Assembly (NCBI RefSeq): GCF_001983935.1
Contig: NZ_CP017641.1
Coordinates: forward strand, 1,116,001 to 1,180,000
Length of the DNA stretch: 64,000 nt
From: Fuerstiella marisgermanici
Lineage (GTDB): Bacteria; Planctomycetota; Planctomycetia; Planctomycetales; Planctomycetaceae
Direction of reading: 5' to 3'
Part shown: in pieces, positions 9,455 through 19,207 of the stretch
How positions within the stretch are numbered: the first letter of the stretch is position 1
Layout of the letters: the number at the start of each line of letters is the position of its first letter
Program-made: the position numbers and the translations under genes
The notes under the pieces: model-generated
The model's database searches: none
The model's input: only the letters and a program-made list of their open reading frames with translations
Told to the model about the DNA's origin: nothing

Positions 9455-10228
9455 TTACCGCAGTCGGTCAGAAGGGTACGCCGTCACGACTTTGTTGCCG
9501 TCTTCCAGCACCAGTCTCAGATAGCGGCAGGGCGGCTTGTTTTTGCGTTTCCCGACCTGGCCCCCGACGAAGCCAATTTTTTCGCCGAGGTCGACGGTGT
9601 AAACCACGCGGCCATTCTCCTCTTTCTTGTCGACTCCTTTTCCGCCCTTGCGGCCTTTTTCGTACGCGATATCGATCCAGGCCAGAATTTGATCACGGTC
9701 GCCGTCGCCGTTGAAGACACCATGGATCGGCTTGGAAAGATCGTCCTGCGCATGCTTCAGCACATGCTTCAGGCGATGCCCGTCCCGACTGCCCGGTACG
9801 TACAACAAGCCAGCCGTCGATCGATATCGGTCGCGCGTGCCGCTCAGTAAAGACAGCTTGCCGGGCGGATCTTTGGCGTCCTTTTCCGCTGTTTTTGCGT
9901 CGCGAGGCTTTCCGCCACCGATTTGCTTCTCGGTCTTGTCACGAACAGCCGTGTCATCAGTGGCACTCAGGCCCGCGTCGTCAGCTGCGGTCGTGCCAGC
10001 GAGAATGCGAATATCGTGCTCAGCGGACGCACCGTCGTTGGGAGCTGATGCCTCGGCGACCTGAGCACTGCCTGCTTCTTCCGCAGGCGTGTATTTCTCC
10101 AGCCAGGCATCAAATTTTGGCTTCAGCAGTGCGACGGCAAGGAGAAATACGATCGCGGCGACACGCGTCAGCAGTCGAGTTTTCAATTGCTGCGGCGAGC
10201 GTCTCGTGGACGCGTCATGATTCGGCAT
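9455..10228 (-). CDS. membrane-anchored protein with possible EndoU/toxin-like nuclease domain
   Basis: This protein has about 257 residues from the ATG at 10228; a longer in-frame start at 10354 adds sequence unlike a protein N-terminus. A basic N-terminus (residues 1-23) precedes one span (VAAIVFLLAVALL). A low-complexity acidic/Ala linker follows, then a compact C-terminal domain of about 110 residues. That domain contains DGHRLKHVLKHAQDDL and KPIHGVFNGDGDRDQILAWI, and ends at TAYPSDRLR. The spaced histidines and KPxHGVF segment resemble nuclease domains found at the ends of bacterial polymorphic toxins, but I cannot place the family firmly. It ends 20 bp from the convergent VWA gene. Confidence 0.55.
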   Translation of the reverse strand: MPNHDASTRRSPQQLKTRLLTRVAAIVFLLAVALLKPKFDAWLEKYTPAEEAGSAQVAEASAPNDGASAEHDIRILAGTTAADDAGLSATDDTAVRDKTEKQIGGGKPRDAKTAEKDAKDPPGKLSLLSGTRDRYRSTAGLLYVPGSRDGHRLKHVLKHAQDDLSKPIHGVFNGDGDRDQILAWIDIAYEKGRKGGKGVDKKEENGRVVYTVDLGEKIGFVGGQVGKRKNKPPCRYLRLVLEDGNKVVTAYPSDRLR

Positions 10229-10650
10229 GGTGTTGGCTTCCAGAGCGATTTGACTTCTGATCCAGTGTATTCGGAAGATCAGAATCAGAAAGTCGCAATC
10301 GCAGGCATCTTCGGGAACGCCCGATATTCGAATGAACCACGCCGCGAAGTACAAGAGTGATGTCCACAGCTGACCGATACGCGGAAAAACGGAGCAAACT
10401 GGTGCGAATGGGTCACCTGCCGCTCACACTCCGCTAAACTTGGTTGCAGGTTTTGCGACCGCCCGATCTCGCTCCGGGTTCGGAGCCGTTTCGACAACGA
10501 GTTATGCTGGCGGCTTGCCCGAATATTCGTGATTTTTCAGGGCTCGCCAACACCTAACGGATGACCGACAAACTAGTTTTTGCCAGCCAGCTGGAACCAC
10601 ACACACACCTCATGCCGGACGTGCGGCAAAATCGTATAAGTTCACTTCAA
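10229..10650. other. divergent intergenic region
   Basis: This 422-bp region lies between the divergent anchored protein and the deformylase. The deformylase frame extends upstream to 10561, but that extension does not look like protein sequence. No hairpin or known riboswitch was recognised. Confidence 0.5.
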
Positions 10651-11247
10651 ATGTCAACACTGCAAATTGTTTATCACCCTCACCCGGCCCTCCGTTGGAA
10701 ATCGAAAGACGTCACCCGGATTGATGCTCAGTTAAAAGACTGGGTTGGGCAGATGTTTGACCTCATGTACGAAGCCAACGGTATTGGACTCGCAGCCAAC
10801 CAGGTCGCTCTGCCCTATCGTCTGTTCGTCATCAACCCAACGGGAGATCCGAACGAAAAAGAAATGGAGCAGGTGTTCATCAATCCACAAATCGTGAAAC
10901 GCAACGGCAGCGAAGAGGGTGAAGAAGGCTGCTTAAGCCTGCCTGAAATTTACGGACCCGTTACGCGAGCCGAACGCATTACGGTAGAAGCGTTCGACCT
11001 CTCCGGACGTGATTTTGCCATGGATTTGAATGGCATGCCCGCTCGCGTTGTCCAGCACGAAAACGATCATCTGGACGGCGTGATGTTCACCGATCGTGTT
11101 AGCGACGAAGCGCTAAAGGCGCTGATGCCGTTGGTCGACGATCTGGCAGTGCAGTTGCGACGGCAGCAATCCGAAGGCACTCTGGCGTCTGATAAGGAAC
11201 TAAAAAAACAACTCCAGCAGCTTCAGGACGAACGGACCGGGGGGTGA
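10651..11247 (+). CDS. def: peptide deformylase
   Basis: The enzyme removes the N-formyl group from nascent proteins in the cytoplasm using a bound metal ion. All three family motifs are visible: GIGLAANQ, EGCLS with the metal-ligand Cys, and QHENDHLDG, which supplies the two metal-binding His and the catalytic Glu. The length from the chosen ATG is 198 residues. An upstream in-frame ATG at 10561 would add 30 residues not typical of the family, so it was rejected. The C-terminal tail is Gln/Lys-rich (KKQLQQLQDE). Its stop is 23 bp before the histidine kinase start, indicating an operon. The usual partner, methionyl-tRNA formyltransferase, is not adjacent. Confidence 0.95.
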   Translation: MSTLQIVYHPHPALRWKSKDVTRIDAQLKDWVGQMFDLMYEANGIGLAANQVALPYRLFVINPTGDPNEKEMEQVFINPQIVKRNGSEEGEEGCLSLPEIYGPVTRAERITVEAFDLSGRDFAMDLNGMPARVVQHENDHLDGVMFTDRVSDEALKALMPLVDDLAVQLRRQQSEGTLASDKELKKQLQQLQDERTGG

Positions 11248-11270
11248 TTTTGGGGGGAGGAGAGTGCGTG

Positions 11271-13034
11271 ATGTCCGAGGCCGATCAATCAGACGATTCC
11301 ACTATCCGCAGCACCGATTCCGTTTCGTCAAACGCCAGTCAATCGGCAAAGGTGTGTTACGGGCTGCGACGTTCGGCCTCAAAAGCGATTCAGCAACTGG
11401 CGACGGTGAAACCGAAAAGCCTTCCGTCCGTTGTCCCCGCGTTGCTGGCTGATGTTGGTCGGCGGATGGGCGCGGAGGACGTGCATCTGTTTCGCATTCG
11501 GCTGGATGGTTCAGGCACAGGGTTTGCCGGCCTTCGCTATCGATCTCGCGAAGATCCCGACGCCGACCGCCAGGTCCTGGTAAAGAAGTTTCAGTTTCAA
11601 CTGTTTTCTTCAGAGATCCAGCGCTGTCTTAGACGCGATGAAATCGCCGTGCTGGGCGATCGTTCAACAAGCGGCGGTCGAGTTCTGGCAGCGTTGCTTC
11701 GTCGCCTGAAATGCGACCGATACATTTTATGCCCGCTGCACATCGATGGCGTTCTGCGAGGCGCTTTAGGGATCGCCTGTCCCCGTCCGAACGACAGCTG
11801 CGATGGCCGGGAATTCTTCGAACTTTTGCGACTGAATGGTGTGATTCTGCTTAGTCAGATTCTTCGCGTGCGGCGTCAACGAAAGCGAAGTTTGAAACTG
11901 CGAAACTGGCGGCGAATCGCAAATCAGGCGTGCGACTTTGCGTTTCGTGTCGACGAAGGCGGATTTATTTCGGGAACAACGCCGTTCGGTATGGGCAACG
12001 ACACGCCACCCTTGAATGGCCTTCGCCTGGTGGACGTCGTGGCCAGAAATTTTCAGCCACAGCTCGCTCAGCAAATTTCGACGGCGGGCTCGTCCGGTCA
12101 GGTGAGAACCTGTGACCTTAAGCTTTCCCTGGGCAGCGCCGGACCTCAGTGGTACCACGCGCGTATCGAACCGTGTGTTAGAACGTCGGACGGTGTTGCC
12201 ACGCTGTACCTGACGGACAACAGTCCGGATAAGATTTTGGAAGAAGAGGTTCGCGAACTTCGCGACCAGCTGCTGAAAGCCAGCCATCTAAGCCTTCTGG
12301 GCCAGATGAGTACCGAGTTTGCTCATCAATTGAATCAACCGCTGCAGGTCATGCTTAACCACTGCAATACCGCTCAGCGCCGGATCCGAAAACAGACAGA
12401 CAAAACGGCTCAGACGCTCAGGTCACTGGATTCGATTGAAGATTCCATCATGCACGCAGCGGACACCATTAATCGGGTGCGAGACTTTGTGAAATTCCGT
12501 TCACTGAAGACGGAACCAGTGCCTCTGGATGAACTGATCGCTCAGGCCCTCGCGATGGTCACGCCAACTGCTCGAGGACGCGACGCCGACCTGCTGCCGC
12601 CCGCGACACCGTCGAGTCTGACGGTCATGGTCGACCGAACGCAGACGCTTCATGTGCTGGTCAACCTGATGATCAACGCACTGGAAGCCTGCGACGAATG
12701 TCCTGATCGGCGAACTCAGATTAGGCTGTCCTGGCGCGATGAAAGTAATCGGAATCGAGCCGTCGTGGGGGTTTCTGATAACGGACCGGGCTTGCCCGTG
12801 GGCGACCCGGATGTTGTGTTTCGGAAGTTCTACACCGGCAAAGACGAAGGTCTGGGTATGGGGCTTTCGATCAGCCGTTCTGTGTGCGAATCTCAGAATG
12901 GCAGCCTGGTCGCTGAAAATCACGTCGGCAAACCCGGCTGTACATTCCACGTGGCCATGGTGATACACGGGAACAGCGAGAACGAAACTATTGAACTGAC
13001 AACACTTCCACCTTCGCCATTACCCGTTGACTAG
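11271..13034 (+). CDS. PAS-containing sensor histidine kinase
   Basis: This 587-residue cytoplasmic kinase has no membrane span. Residues 1-210 look like a GAF-type sensor region, followed by a PAS-like segment (about 215-325). The dimerisation helix GQMSTEFAHQLNQPLQ carries the phospho-acceptor His352. The ATPase domain has the N box NLMINALEAC, G1 VSDNGPGLP and G2 EGLGMGLSISRS. The HQLNQPL sequence is typical of the DctB/NtrB-like group. A very strong ribosome-binding site (GGAGGAGAG, 11257-11265) precedes the chosen ATG. A GTG at 11244 overlaps the deformylase stop but lacks such a site. No response regulator is adjacent. Confidence 0.88.
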   Translation: MSEADQSDDSTIRSTDSVSSNASQSAKVCYGLRRSASKAIQQLATVKPKSLPSVVPALLADVGRRMGAEDVHLFRIRLDGSGTGFAGLRYRSREDPDADRQVLVKKFQFQLFSSEIQRCLRRDEIAVLGDRSTSGGRVLAALLRRLKCDRYILCPLHIDGVLRGALGIACPRPNDSCDGREFFELLRLNGVILLSQILRVRRQRKRSLKLRNWRRIANQACDFAFRVDEGGFISGTTPFGMGNDTPPLNGLRLVDVVARNFQPQLAQQISTAGSSGQVRTCDLKLSLGSAGPQWYHARIEPCVRTSDGVATLYLTDNSPDKILEEEVRELRDQLLKASHLSLLGQMSTEFAHQLNQPLQVMLNHCNTAQRRIRKQTDKTAQTLRSLDSIEDSIMHAADTINRVRDFVKFRSLKTEPVPLDELIAQALAMVTPTARGRDADLLPPATPSSLTVMVDRTQTLHVLVNLMINALEACDECPDRRTQIRLSWRDESNRNRAVVGVSDNGPGLPVGDPDVVFRKFYTGKDEGLGMGLSISRSVCESQNGSLVAENHVGKPGCTFHVAMVIHGNSENETIELTTLPPSPLPVD

Positions 13035-13147
13035 AGCAATTTACGTTTTGTTGTGGACGGCTCTGGCTCGTGGGAACCGGCCCACGCAGGACAAAAACCG
13101 GTTTGCGCGGCCATAAGTCAGCGTGAAACGCTGTAACAGGAACGAAG

Positions 13148-14107
13148 ATGCGTGACATCAGAATTGCGGCGGCTCAGTTTGAACACCGCAACGCCGACAA
13201 AGATTTCAATCTGACCCGCGTCGCCGATCTGGCAAAGCAGGCGGTCGACGAAGGCGCAGAGATCGTCAGTTTTCACGAATGCTGCATCGACGGCTACACC
13301 TTTGTTCAGCAGTTCTCAAAGCAGGACCTGATGGACTTGGCGGAAAGTGTGCCGTCCGGCCCCAGTGTGCAACGCCTGATGCAAATCAGCGGCGACCTGA
13401 AGGTACCGCTTTTAGCCGGTTTGTTCGAACGCGATGGCGATCAGGTTTTCAATACCTATGTCTGTGTTGATAGAAACCAGCTTGTCGCAAAGTTCAGCAA
13501 GCTACATGCGTTTGTGAATCCGCATCTGTCCAGCGGTTCAGAATTTTGCGTGTTCGAACTGCGTGGCTGTCAGTGTGGAGTTTTGATTTGTTATGACAAC
13601 AACCTTCCGGAGAATGTCCGCATCACGGCTCTGAAGGGGGCCGAAATCATCTTCATGCCGCATGTCACGGGATGCCTGCCTTCAGTGATGCCGGGGCGAG
13701 GGTTGGTGTCGCCGGAATTGTGGCACAATCGTGATCGCGACCCGGCCGCACTTCGGAAGGAATTTTACGGGCCGAAGGGACGCGAATGGCTCATGCGCTG
13801 GCTGCCGACTCGACTGTACGAAAACGGAGTCTACGGCGTGTTTACCAATCCCATCGGGATGGACGACAACGAGGTGCGCAACGGGAATTCGATGATTATC
13901 GACCCGTACGGCGAAATCGTGAGCGAATGCTATCGCCTGGATGACGACGTTACGGTTGCTTTGTGCACAAACGAAAAATTGCAGCAATCAAGCGGCCAGC
14001 GATATCTTCGAGCTCGCCGCCCGGATTTGTACGCTGACCTGATCGCTGAGTCGACTCAACCACCGGTGACAGAACCCGGCTGGAAGCTGCGCTACAAATC
14101 GTCATAA
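13148..14107 (+). CDS. carbon-nitrogen hydrolase (nitrilase superfamily)
   Basis: This 319-residue protein has the complete Glu-Lys-Cys catalytic triad of the nitrilase superfamily: Glu44 in SFHECCIDG, Lys118 in KFSKLHAF and Cys148 in GVLICYDNNLPENVR. The superfamily hydrolyses amide or nitrile C-N bonds. The loop around the active site (HVTGCLPSVMPGRGLV) and the inserted region containing LWHNRDRDPAALRKEFYGP recall N-carbamoyl or omega-amidase-like branches, but the substrate is not clear. No signal peptide is present, so it is probably cytoplasmic. An AGGAACGAAG ribosome-binding site lies just before the ATG. It is a monocistronic gene, 113 bp after the kinase. Confidence 0.88.
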   Translation: MRDIRIAAAQFEHRNADKDFNLTRVADLAKQAVDEGAEIVSFHECCIDGYTFVQQFSKQDLMDLAESVPSGPSVQRLMQISGDLKVPLLAGLFERDGDQVFNTYVCVDRNQLVAKFSKLHAFVNPHLSSGSEFCVFELRGCQCGVLICYDNNLPENVRITALKGAEIIFMPHVTGCLPSVMPGRGLVSPELWHNRDRDPAALRKEFYGPKGREWLMRWLPTRLYENGVYGVFTNPIGMDDNEVRNGNSMIIDPYGEIVSECYRLDDDVTVALCTNEKLQQSSGQRYLRARRPDLYADLIAESTQPPVTEPGWKLRYKSS

Positions 14108-14166
14108 CAAAGTGCGGCGTCACATCCACGCTGTCGCCGCGCCGATGTTTGGCGCACTGCCAGTAC

Positions 14167-14204
14167 AAAAAGAGCCGCCTCCGGTGCGAACACCATCGGC
14201 GGCC
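14167..14204 (-). terminator. Rho-independent terminator with TTCG tetraloop
   Basis: Read on the minus strand, a GCCGCC...GGCGGC stem encloses GGTG-TTCG-CACC and is followed by a run of five T. It lies 35 bp past the stop of the small secreted gene at 14240-14461. Confidence 0.8.
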
Positions 14205-14239
14205 CATTAGTCCGTATGGCTGGTTGTCGGGCGTGTGGA

Positions 14240-14461
14240 CTATCGGCCCATGAATGTCGAACGCAGCCACGCATTCTTGCGGCGTTCCATCTCCATCAAA
14301 TTAGAAAACATGTTCCCGTTGGAACGCTGTTGAAACCGCTGGAACAGCGGTCGTGATGATCGGTTCCCCCGCATTCCGCGTCGGCCAGCTTCTGCTTCAG
14401 AAGATGGGGCCAATGAAAAAGCGATGGTCAGAACCACAGCCGTTGTTAGTAAACGTCGCAT
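14240..14461 (-). CDS. small secreted basic protein
   Basis: This 73-residue protein has a signal peptide (MRRLLTTAVVLTIAFSLAPS, cleavage probably after SEAEA). A mature part of about 48 residues is rich in Arg, Asn and Phe (RRGMRGNRSSRPLFQRFQQR). No family was recognised; small exported peptides of this kind are common in planctomycetes. An AGGAAAGTGAG stretch lies upstream of the ATG and a strong terminator follows, so the gene is probably a single-gene transcript. The short length makes the call less secure, but signal peptide and terminator support it. Confidence 0.65.
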   Translation of the reverse strand: MRRLLTTAVVLTIAFSLAPSSEAEAGRRGMRGNRSSRPLFQRFQQRSNGNMFSNLMEMERRKNAWLRSTFMGR

Positions 14462-14714
14462 GAGTTACTCACTTTCCTGAGAGTTGAGGATTGCGGAACG
14501 GTCGTATCCAAACCGGCTCGCCCGCCGCGCTGAGAAGTTACTCCGATGAGGTCGACTATGCGCGTCAGCGAAATGAGGGGGACCGGGCCGCGCGACGCAA
14601 ACAGGCGAAAGTTGCCGATTGGCCGTCAGGCTGTAGCGATTACACCAATGCTGCGGCCGCGAACTTCAGTAGGGCTGATGCCCCTGTGTGACGGCGGCCC
14701 TTCGGCTCAGAACT

Positions 14715-15410
14715 TCAAAGAGGTGGCAGTCCGACGCGAGGGCAGTGCTTCAGTAGCCCGCAGGATTCGCACTTTGGTCGTCGGGCGATGCAGGTTTGCC
14801 GGCCGTGGTAGATGATGCGGTGAGAAAATTCGATCCACTCTTTCTTTGGCAGGATCGCCATCAGATCCCGTTCGATGATCTCCGGGTTTTGCGATTCCGT
14901 CAGGCCCAGCAGATTGGATATTCGACGCACGTGCGTGTCTACCACAACGCCGGACGGGATGCCGTACCACGTTCCCAGCACGACGCTGGCCGTCTTGCGA
15001 CCGACACCGGGAAGCTTCACCAGCTGGTCGATATCCTGAGGGATTTCGCCGCCGAATTCGTCTACCAGCATGGCCGCCATGGCTCGAATGTTGGTCGCTT
15101 TGTTGCGAAAGAAGCCCAGCGGATTCACGATCTTTTCGACCGCCGCCTGAGTCGAATTTTTCAATGCCTTTGCATCCGGATACCGGCGAAACAATTCCGG
15201 CGTGGCCATGTTGACCCGTTCGTCCGTGCATTGAGCCGACAGGATCGTTGCCACCAGCAACTGAAACGCCGATTCATGGTGCAGCGCACATTCGGCCTCA
15301 GGAAACAACTTCTTCAGCTCGCGAATGACGGCCCGCGCCCGCTGCTTCCGTTCTTTCAACAAGTCGGGGGCGACAGAGGAAGCTTTGCGGGCCGTCTTTT
15401 TCGGAGTCAT
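14715..15410 (-). CDS. nth: endonuclease III
   Basis: This 231-residue DNA glycosylase/AP lyase acts in base-excision repair of oxidised pyrimidines. The helix-hairpin-helix LPGVGRKTASVV contains the catalytic Lys, and VVDTHVRR contains the catalytic Asp. The C-terminal [4Fe-4S] motif CIARRPKCESCGLLKHC has the canonical C-x6-C-x2-C-x5-C spacing. A basic N-terminal extension of about 20 residues (TPKKTARKASS) precedes the core. It lies downstream of the PVC-type haem gene on the same strand with a 142-bp gap. The next gene downstream is on the same strand but has its own terminator. Confidence 0.95.
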   Translation of the reverse strand: MTPKKTARKASSVAPDLLKERKQRARAVIRELKKLFPEAECALHHESAFQLLVATILSAQCTDERVNMATPELFRRYPDAKALKNSTQAAVEKIVNPLGFFRNKATNIRAMAAMLVDEFGGEIPQDIDQLVKLPGVGRKTASVVLGTWYGIPSGVVVDTHVRRISNLLGLTESQNPEIIERDLMAILPKKEWIEFSHRIIYHGRQTCIARRPKCESCGLLKHCPRVGLPPL

Positions 15411-15552
15411 TGCGTAATTGGGTTCCGTTGATCGTCGTGGAAGCTGAGGACTTAAGGATGCCGAACACTGGCCGCCTGCGTCGTCGGCTGCGGTTTAAAC
15501 GATCGGTATCAATCCTACAATTATGAGATTGCCGTCCCCAGCGATTGGCAGA

Positions 15553-18500
15553 TCAGTTCTTGCCGTTTGTTTTGGCGTTTTCGCTGCCAACCGATTTCAC
15601 GAACGCGATGACGTCGGCGATCTGTTGTTTGGAAAGATCCTTTTCCAGCCCTTCCGGCATTAAAGAAATTCCGGTCGACACCAGATCCTCAATGTTGCTG
15701 CGCAGAATGACGTCTTCATTGGCTTCCGCCTTTCGCAACGTGATGCTGTTTGACGATTCGGACGCGATGATCCCGTTGTAGGTGCGTCCCTGATTGGTCA
15801 CCACGGTGTACGTGTTGAACGTCGGTTGAGCTTCGCGATTCGGGTCCAGAATTGCGATCAGGAGATCCGCTTCCGATTTGTTTTTGACGGACGCCAGATC
15901 AGGAGCCACCTGGTGCCCCATGTCTCCAACCTTGTGGCACTGAGCACAGATCTTCTTGAAGACTTCGACGCCGCGTTCGGCATTGCCTTCCAGTTGCAAC
16001 AGGTCCTGAAAGTCAGCAACGACCTTCGAACGGTTGGTTTCAACTTCGCTGCCAAACAAGGTCTTGCTGTGAGCTGCAATCTTCTTATCGCGGTGACTCA
16101 TCAGCTGCTGCTTGATCGCTCGTTCAATATCGCCCCGCTTGACGGCTCCGTCTTCCACTGCCGCCAGTAAAGTGGTCGTTCCTCGATTAGTGCCGGTCAG
16201 TGATTCCACCACGGCCGCTCGAACTTTGGGACTGAAGCTACGCCATTCCGATAGCATCGAATCCGCAACGCCATCGGCGTCGTGATTGCTGAGAGCTCGC
16301 ACGGCTGCCAGCTGTAACGACTGTGGCGTTTGAGACGAGAGCAATTCCGGAAGGCTATCTGTGGCGACGTCCAGGTCTGCATAGGCGAGCAGGTTAACGG
16401 CGGATAATCGGTCTACCGCCGGAGCGTCTTCATTTGTTGCAACATCGGCCGCGCCGGAGAAGAGGTCGGCAACGTCTGACCGCAAGTCGTCTGTGGCTTT
16501 CGAATCCTTAAGCACGGTTGCGATTGTACCGCCGCGGCGCGACAAGCCTTCTCCCAAAGCTGTGACGATCTTTTGGCTGGCAGCCAGCGATTGCGATTTT
16601 GCGGTCGCCGTTTGCAGCAGGCTTAGACTCGGCCCAACATCCGGGTTTGCTCCGATAATTAAGCCCAACTGAGAAACGACGGCGGCGACGTGGCGTTGCT
16701 TCAGAGCGGCCGGGTCGGACGTCAGTCGCGTCATTAGTTTGTCGGCCGAATTGCCAACAGACGAATAAACGGCCGTCAGCACATTCGCGCCGTTGTTGCT
16801 GTCTTTGGCCAGCTTTGCCAGAAGATCGACGGCGGCATCGGCGGACGATTCTCCCAAACTAAAAGCCAGCTGAAATCGTACGTGCTCACTAGGATCGTCG
16901 ACCAGCGGCGCGAGCCACTTCACTGCGTCGTCTGACTTTCGGAGGAACGGTTCTGACAGACGAACCGCATGAGCTTTCACGCGTGGGTTGCTGTCCTTGA
17001 GCCCGATCTTAATGTCTTCGGCCGTCAAAGCATCCAGTCCGTCCAGCGTGCACAATGCGTGCAGTCGACCGAGCGGTTTCTTCGAAGTTGTTAGCAGTTC
17101 TCGCGTCGGCGCGACGGACGTTTTGTCCTGCCGCTCCCACAGCAGTCGTTGAGCCGTGTCGCGGTTCCATGCGTTGTCTGAAGCGAGTTCCTTGACGAGT
17201 TCTGTGGTATTCATGTTGCCGAGTTTCTTCGGCGTGATGCGTTTTACGTTGGGACTGACGAGGCGATAAATGCGACCTCGATCGTGTCCGCTGGTGAGGT
17301 CCAGAAACTGCTTGATCTCTTCCGGAATTGAATGCGGGTGCTCAATCGTTTCGCGGTACATGTCCAGAATGTAGAGACAACCGTCGGGAGCATTCACAAA
17401 GTTGACCGGACGGAACCAGTTGTCCGACGAAGCAACAATTTCTTCGCCCTGGTCAGCTCGCACAGCGCTATAAGTGACTTTTTCGGAATTTACCTTCTTG
17501 CGATGGACCAGGTTTCCGCCCACGTCGCCAACATAGGCATCGCCCTGGAATTCTTCCGGGTACGCGTTGCCTCGATAGATGGTGATTCCCGTGGCTGATG
17601 TGAAGAATCCAACGGGGTATTCGGTCGGTACCGCGCCGGCTTTCTTTGACGGATCGAGTGGCAAAAATTCCCACGCGCCGTCGTCTTTCACAACCAACTT
17701 GTAGCCCTTATCGGCCGCTCGCCATTTCTGACGAATGATTCGCCACGGCTCCGGCGGGCTGCGTCGAAACACGGGAGCACTCGCACCATCCTCAGCCACG
17801 CTGCGGATCATGCCCGACGCCGCGTAGTACGGATTGCGCGACAAGTAGCCACGCGGATAAATGATCTGCTGCATGTGGTTGCTGTTGCTGCAGACAAATC
17901 GAGTGTCCCAGTTGTCACGCGTGTGTCCAAACTGAACGCCGCCGGTGACCTGTTCGAACTTTTCGGTTTTCGGGTCGAAGCGAAGGTCGCTGCCTCGAAC
18001 TGAAAACAGTGGCTCACCTCGCAGCTTCAAGTCCGCCGGGTTGCTGGCAACAGCGAAATACACATGATTGTCCAGACTCCACTGCAAGCCATTCGTCACA
18101 GCCTGCACGTTGCCTCGGCCAAACCCGTCCAATACAACCTCGCGAACGTCGGCTTTGCCGTCGCCGTCCGTGTCTTTGAAGTAATACAGGTACTGTGGAG
18201 CCAGCACGAAGATTCCGCCGTTGTAGCAGCATACCGATGTCGGCCAGCTGAAGTTGTCAGCAAACACGACACTCTTGTCCATCACACCGTCGTTGTCGGT
18301 GTCTTCCAGCATGCGAATGATGCCAGCATCTTTTTTACCGCCACCTTTCGGATTCAGGCGATTCGGTTCCTGAGAAAACGGATAGCCGTGCATTTCGGCA
18401 ACAAACATGCGGCCGAATTCGTCAAAGCAGGCGTCAACCGGGTCAGACACCAACGGTTCGTGAGCCACCATTTCCAGTTTGAAGCCCTTCGCCAGTTTGA

Positions 18501-18654
18501 ACGTTGCCAGGGCGTCTGCCGGTTCCGTAGACGGAATACGCGGCATGTCTTCTCTGGTGACTTTGCGGCTGACAGCTTCGTCAGCAACGGCGGCGGAACA
18601 GGAAATCAGCAACACGCCGACCATCACGGCGGCTTTGTGGTGAGGGAACAGCAT
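15553..18654 (-). CDS. PVC-type membrane-bound dehydrogenase/haem-binding protein
   Basis: This 1033-residue secreted protein begins with a signal peptide (MLFPHHKAAVMVGVLLISCS, cleavage near SAAVADE). Residues of about 50-450 form a putative beta-propeller typical of planctomycete dehydrogenase-like proteins (FDEFGRMFVAEMHGYP, DTDNDGVMDKSVVFADN, DTDGDGKADVREVVLDGFG). A long HEAT-like helical region follows. A cytochrome-type CAQCH motif (Cys903-His907) is followed by the conserved GRTYNGIIASESSNSITL segment and by MPEGLEKDLSKQQIADVIAFVKS. The family is presumed to oxidise sugars or alcohols with electron transfer to the haem, but substrates are mostly unknown. The frame continues upstream to 18831; the shorter start gives a proper signal peptide. 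Confidence 0.9.
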   Translation of the reverse strand: MLFPHHKAAVMVGVLLISCSAAVADEAVSRKVTREDMPRIPSTEPADALATFKLAKGFKLEMVAHEPLVSDPVDACFDEFGRMFVAEMHGYPFSQEPNRLNPKGGGKKDAGIIRMLEDTDNDGVMDKSVVFADNFSWPTSVCCYNGGIFVLAPQYLYYFKDTDGDGKADVREVVLDGFGRGNVQAVTNGLQWSLDNHVYFAVASNPADLKLRGEPLFSVRGSDLRFDPKTEKFEQVTGGVQFGHTRDNWDTRFVCSNSNHMQQIIYPRGYLSRNPYYAASGMIRSVAEDGASAPVFRRSPPEPWRIIRQKWRAADKGYKLVVKDDGAWEFLPLDPSKKAGAVPTEYPVGFFTSATGITIYRGNAYPEEFQGDAYVGDVGGNLVHRKKVNSEKVTYSAVRADQGEEIVASSDNWFRPVNFVNAPDGCLYILDMYRETIEHPHSIPEEIKQFLDLTSGHDRGRIYRLVSPNVKRITPKKLGNMNTTELVKELASDNAWNRDTAQRLLWERQDKTSVAPTRELLTTSKKPLGRLHALCTLDGLDALTAEDIKIGLKDSNPRVKAHAVRLSEPFLRKSDDAVKWLAPLVDDPSEHVRFQLAFSLGESSADAAVDLLAKLAKDSNNGANVLTAVYSSVGNSADKLMTRLTSDPAALKQRHVAAVVSQLGLIIGANPDVGPSLSLLQTATAKSQSLAASQKIVTALGEGLSRRGGTIATVLKDSKATDDLRSDVADLFSGAADVATNEDAPAVDRLSAVNLLAYADLDVATDSLPELLSSQTPQSLQLAAVRALSNHDADGVADSMLSEWRSFSPKVRAAVVESLTGTNRGTTTLLAAVEDGAVKRGDIERAIKQQLMSHRDKKIAAHSKTLFGSEVETNRSKVVADFQDLLQLEGNAERGVEVFKKICAQCHKVGDMGHQVAPDLASVKNKSEADLLIAILDPNREAQPTFNTYTVVTNQGRTYNGIIASESSNSITLRKAEANEDVILRSNIEDLVSTGISLMPEGLEKDLSKQQIADVIAFVKSVGSENAKTNGKN

Positions 18655-19207
18655 AAAAACGTTTCCGAAGGGTAGACGGCAGGCGGGAATTCGAAGCGCC
18701 GGTCGATGAGGTGGGATTAGCAAACAGAATAGCCAGACGATCTGGCGCCGGGCAAGAAGTGTATGGTGCCGAACTCTGCAAGAAAATCCAGCGTGGATCT
18801 CATGATTTGTGCGAACCTTGAGCGAACTCAAGCTAGACGACCGCGTGGCATACGAACCTTCGTGTATGCGGCGCTACTCGCACCGTCCGGTTGGCGATTG
18901 TCGTTAGCCCAACTTCTGCGCACCGCGGCCATTTTTTCTGGCATCTGCGGCGATCAATCCTGTTCAGCGAGGTCTCAGGCAACAGGGACAGAAGCGTCAA
19001 GCAGGCCAGCAACTCTTAGTAAAGAAGGCGAACAAAAAGCGTGCCTCAACCGACTGGCGGCCAACGGACAGTTCATCGGCGCCAGAACTGCAGCGTGTGT
19101 ATGTCGAGAAACCTTCGCAACCAAGCTACGCCCATCCACCTATGCCGCGCGACAAGCCATGGGGGCAACCGAGCGCGTTCGGTTCTGATGCTCGTTTGCC
19201 GAAACGT
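18655..19207. other. gene-free interval
   Basis: This 553-bp interval lies between two minus-strand genes. It contains an open frame on the plus strand (18763-19188, 141 codons) without a ribosome-binding site, hydrophobic pattern or known motif. The promoter of the PVC-type haem gene should lie here. Confidence 0.5.

Noticed and set aside
9077-9850. 257-codon open frame on the plus strand
   Set aside because: It overlaps the VWA gene and the convergent anchored-protein gene in another frame; no motif.
13069-13086. 6-bp hairpin after the histidine kinase gene
   Set aside because: The stem is short and lacks a T run, so it was not called as a terminator.
18763-19188. 141-codon open frame on the plus strand
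   Set aside because: No ribosome-binding site, no hydrophobic or conserved pattern; treated as chance.
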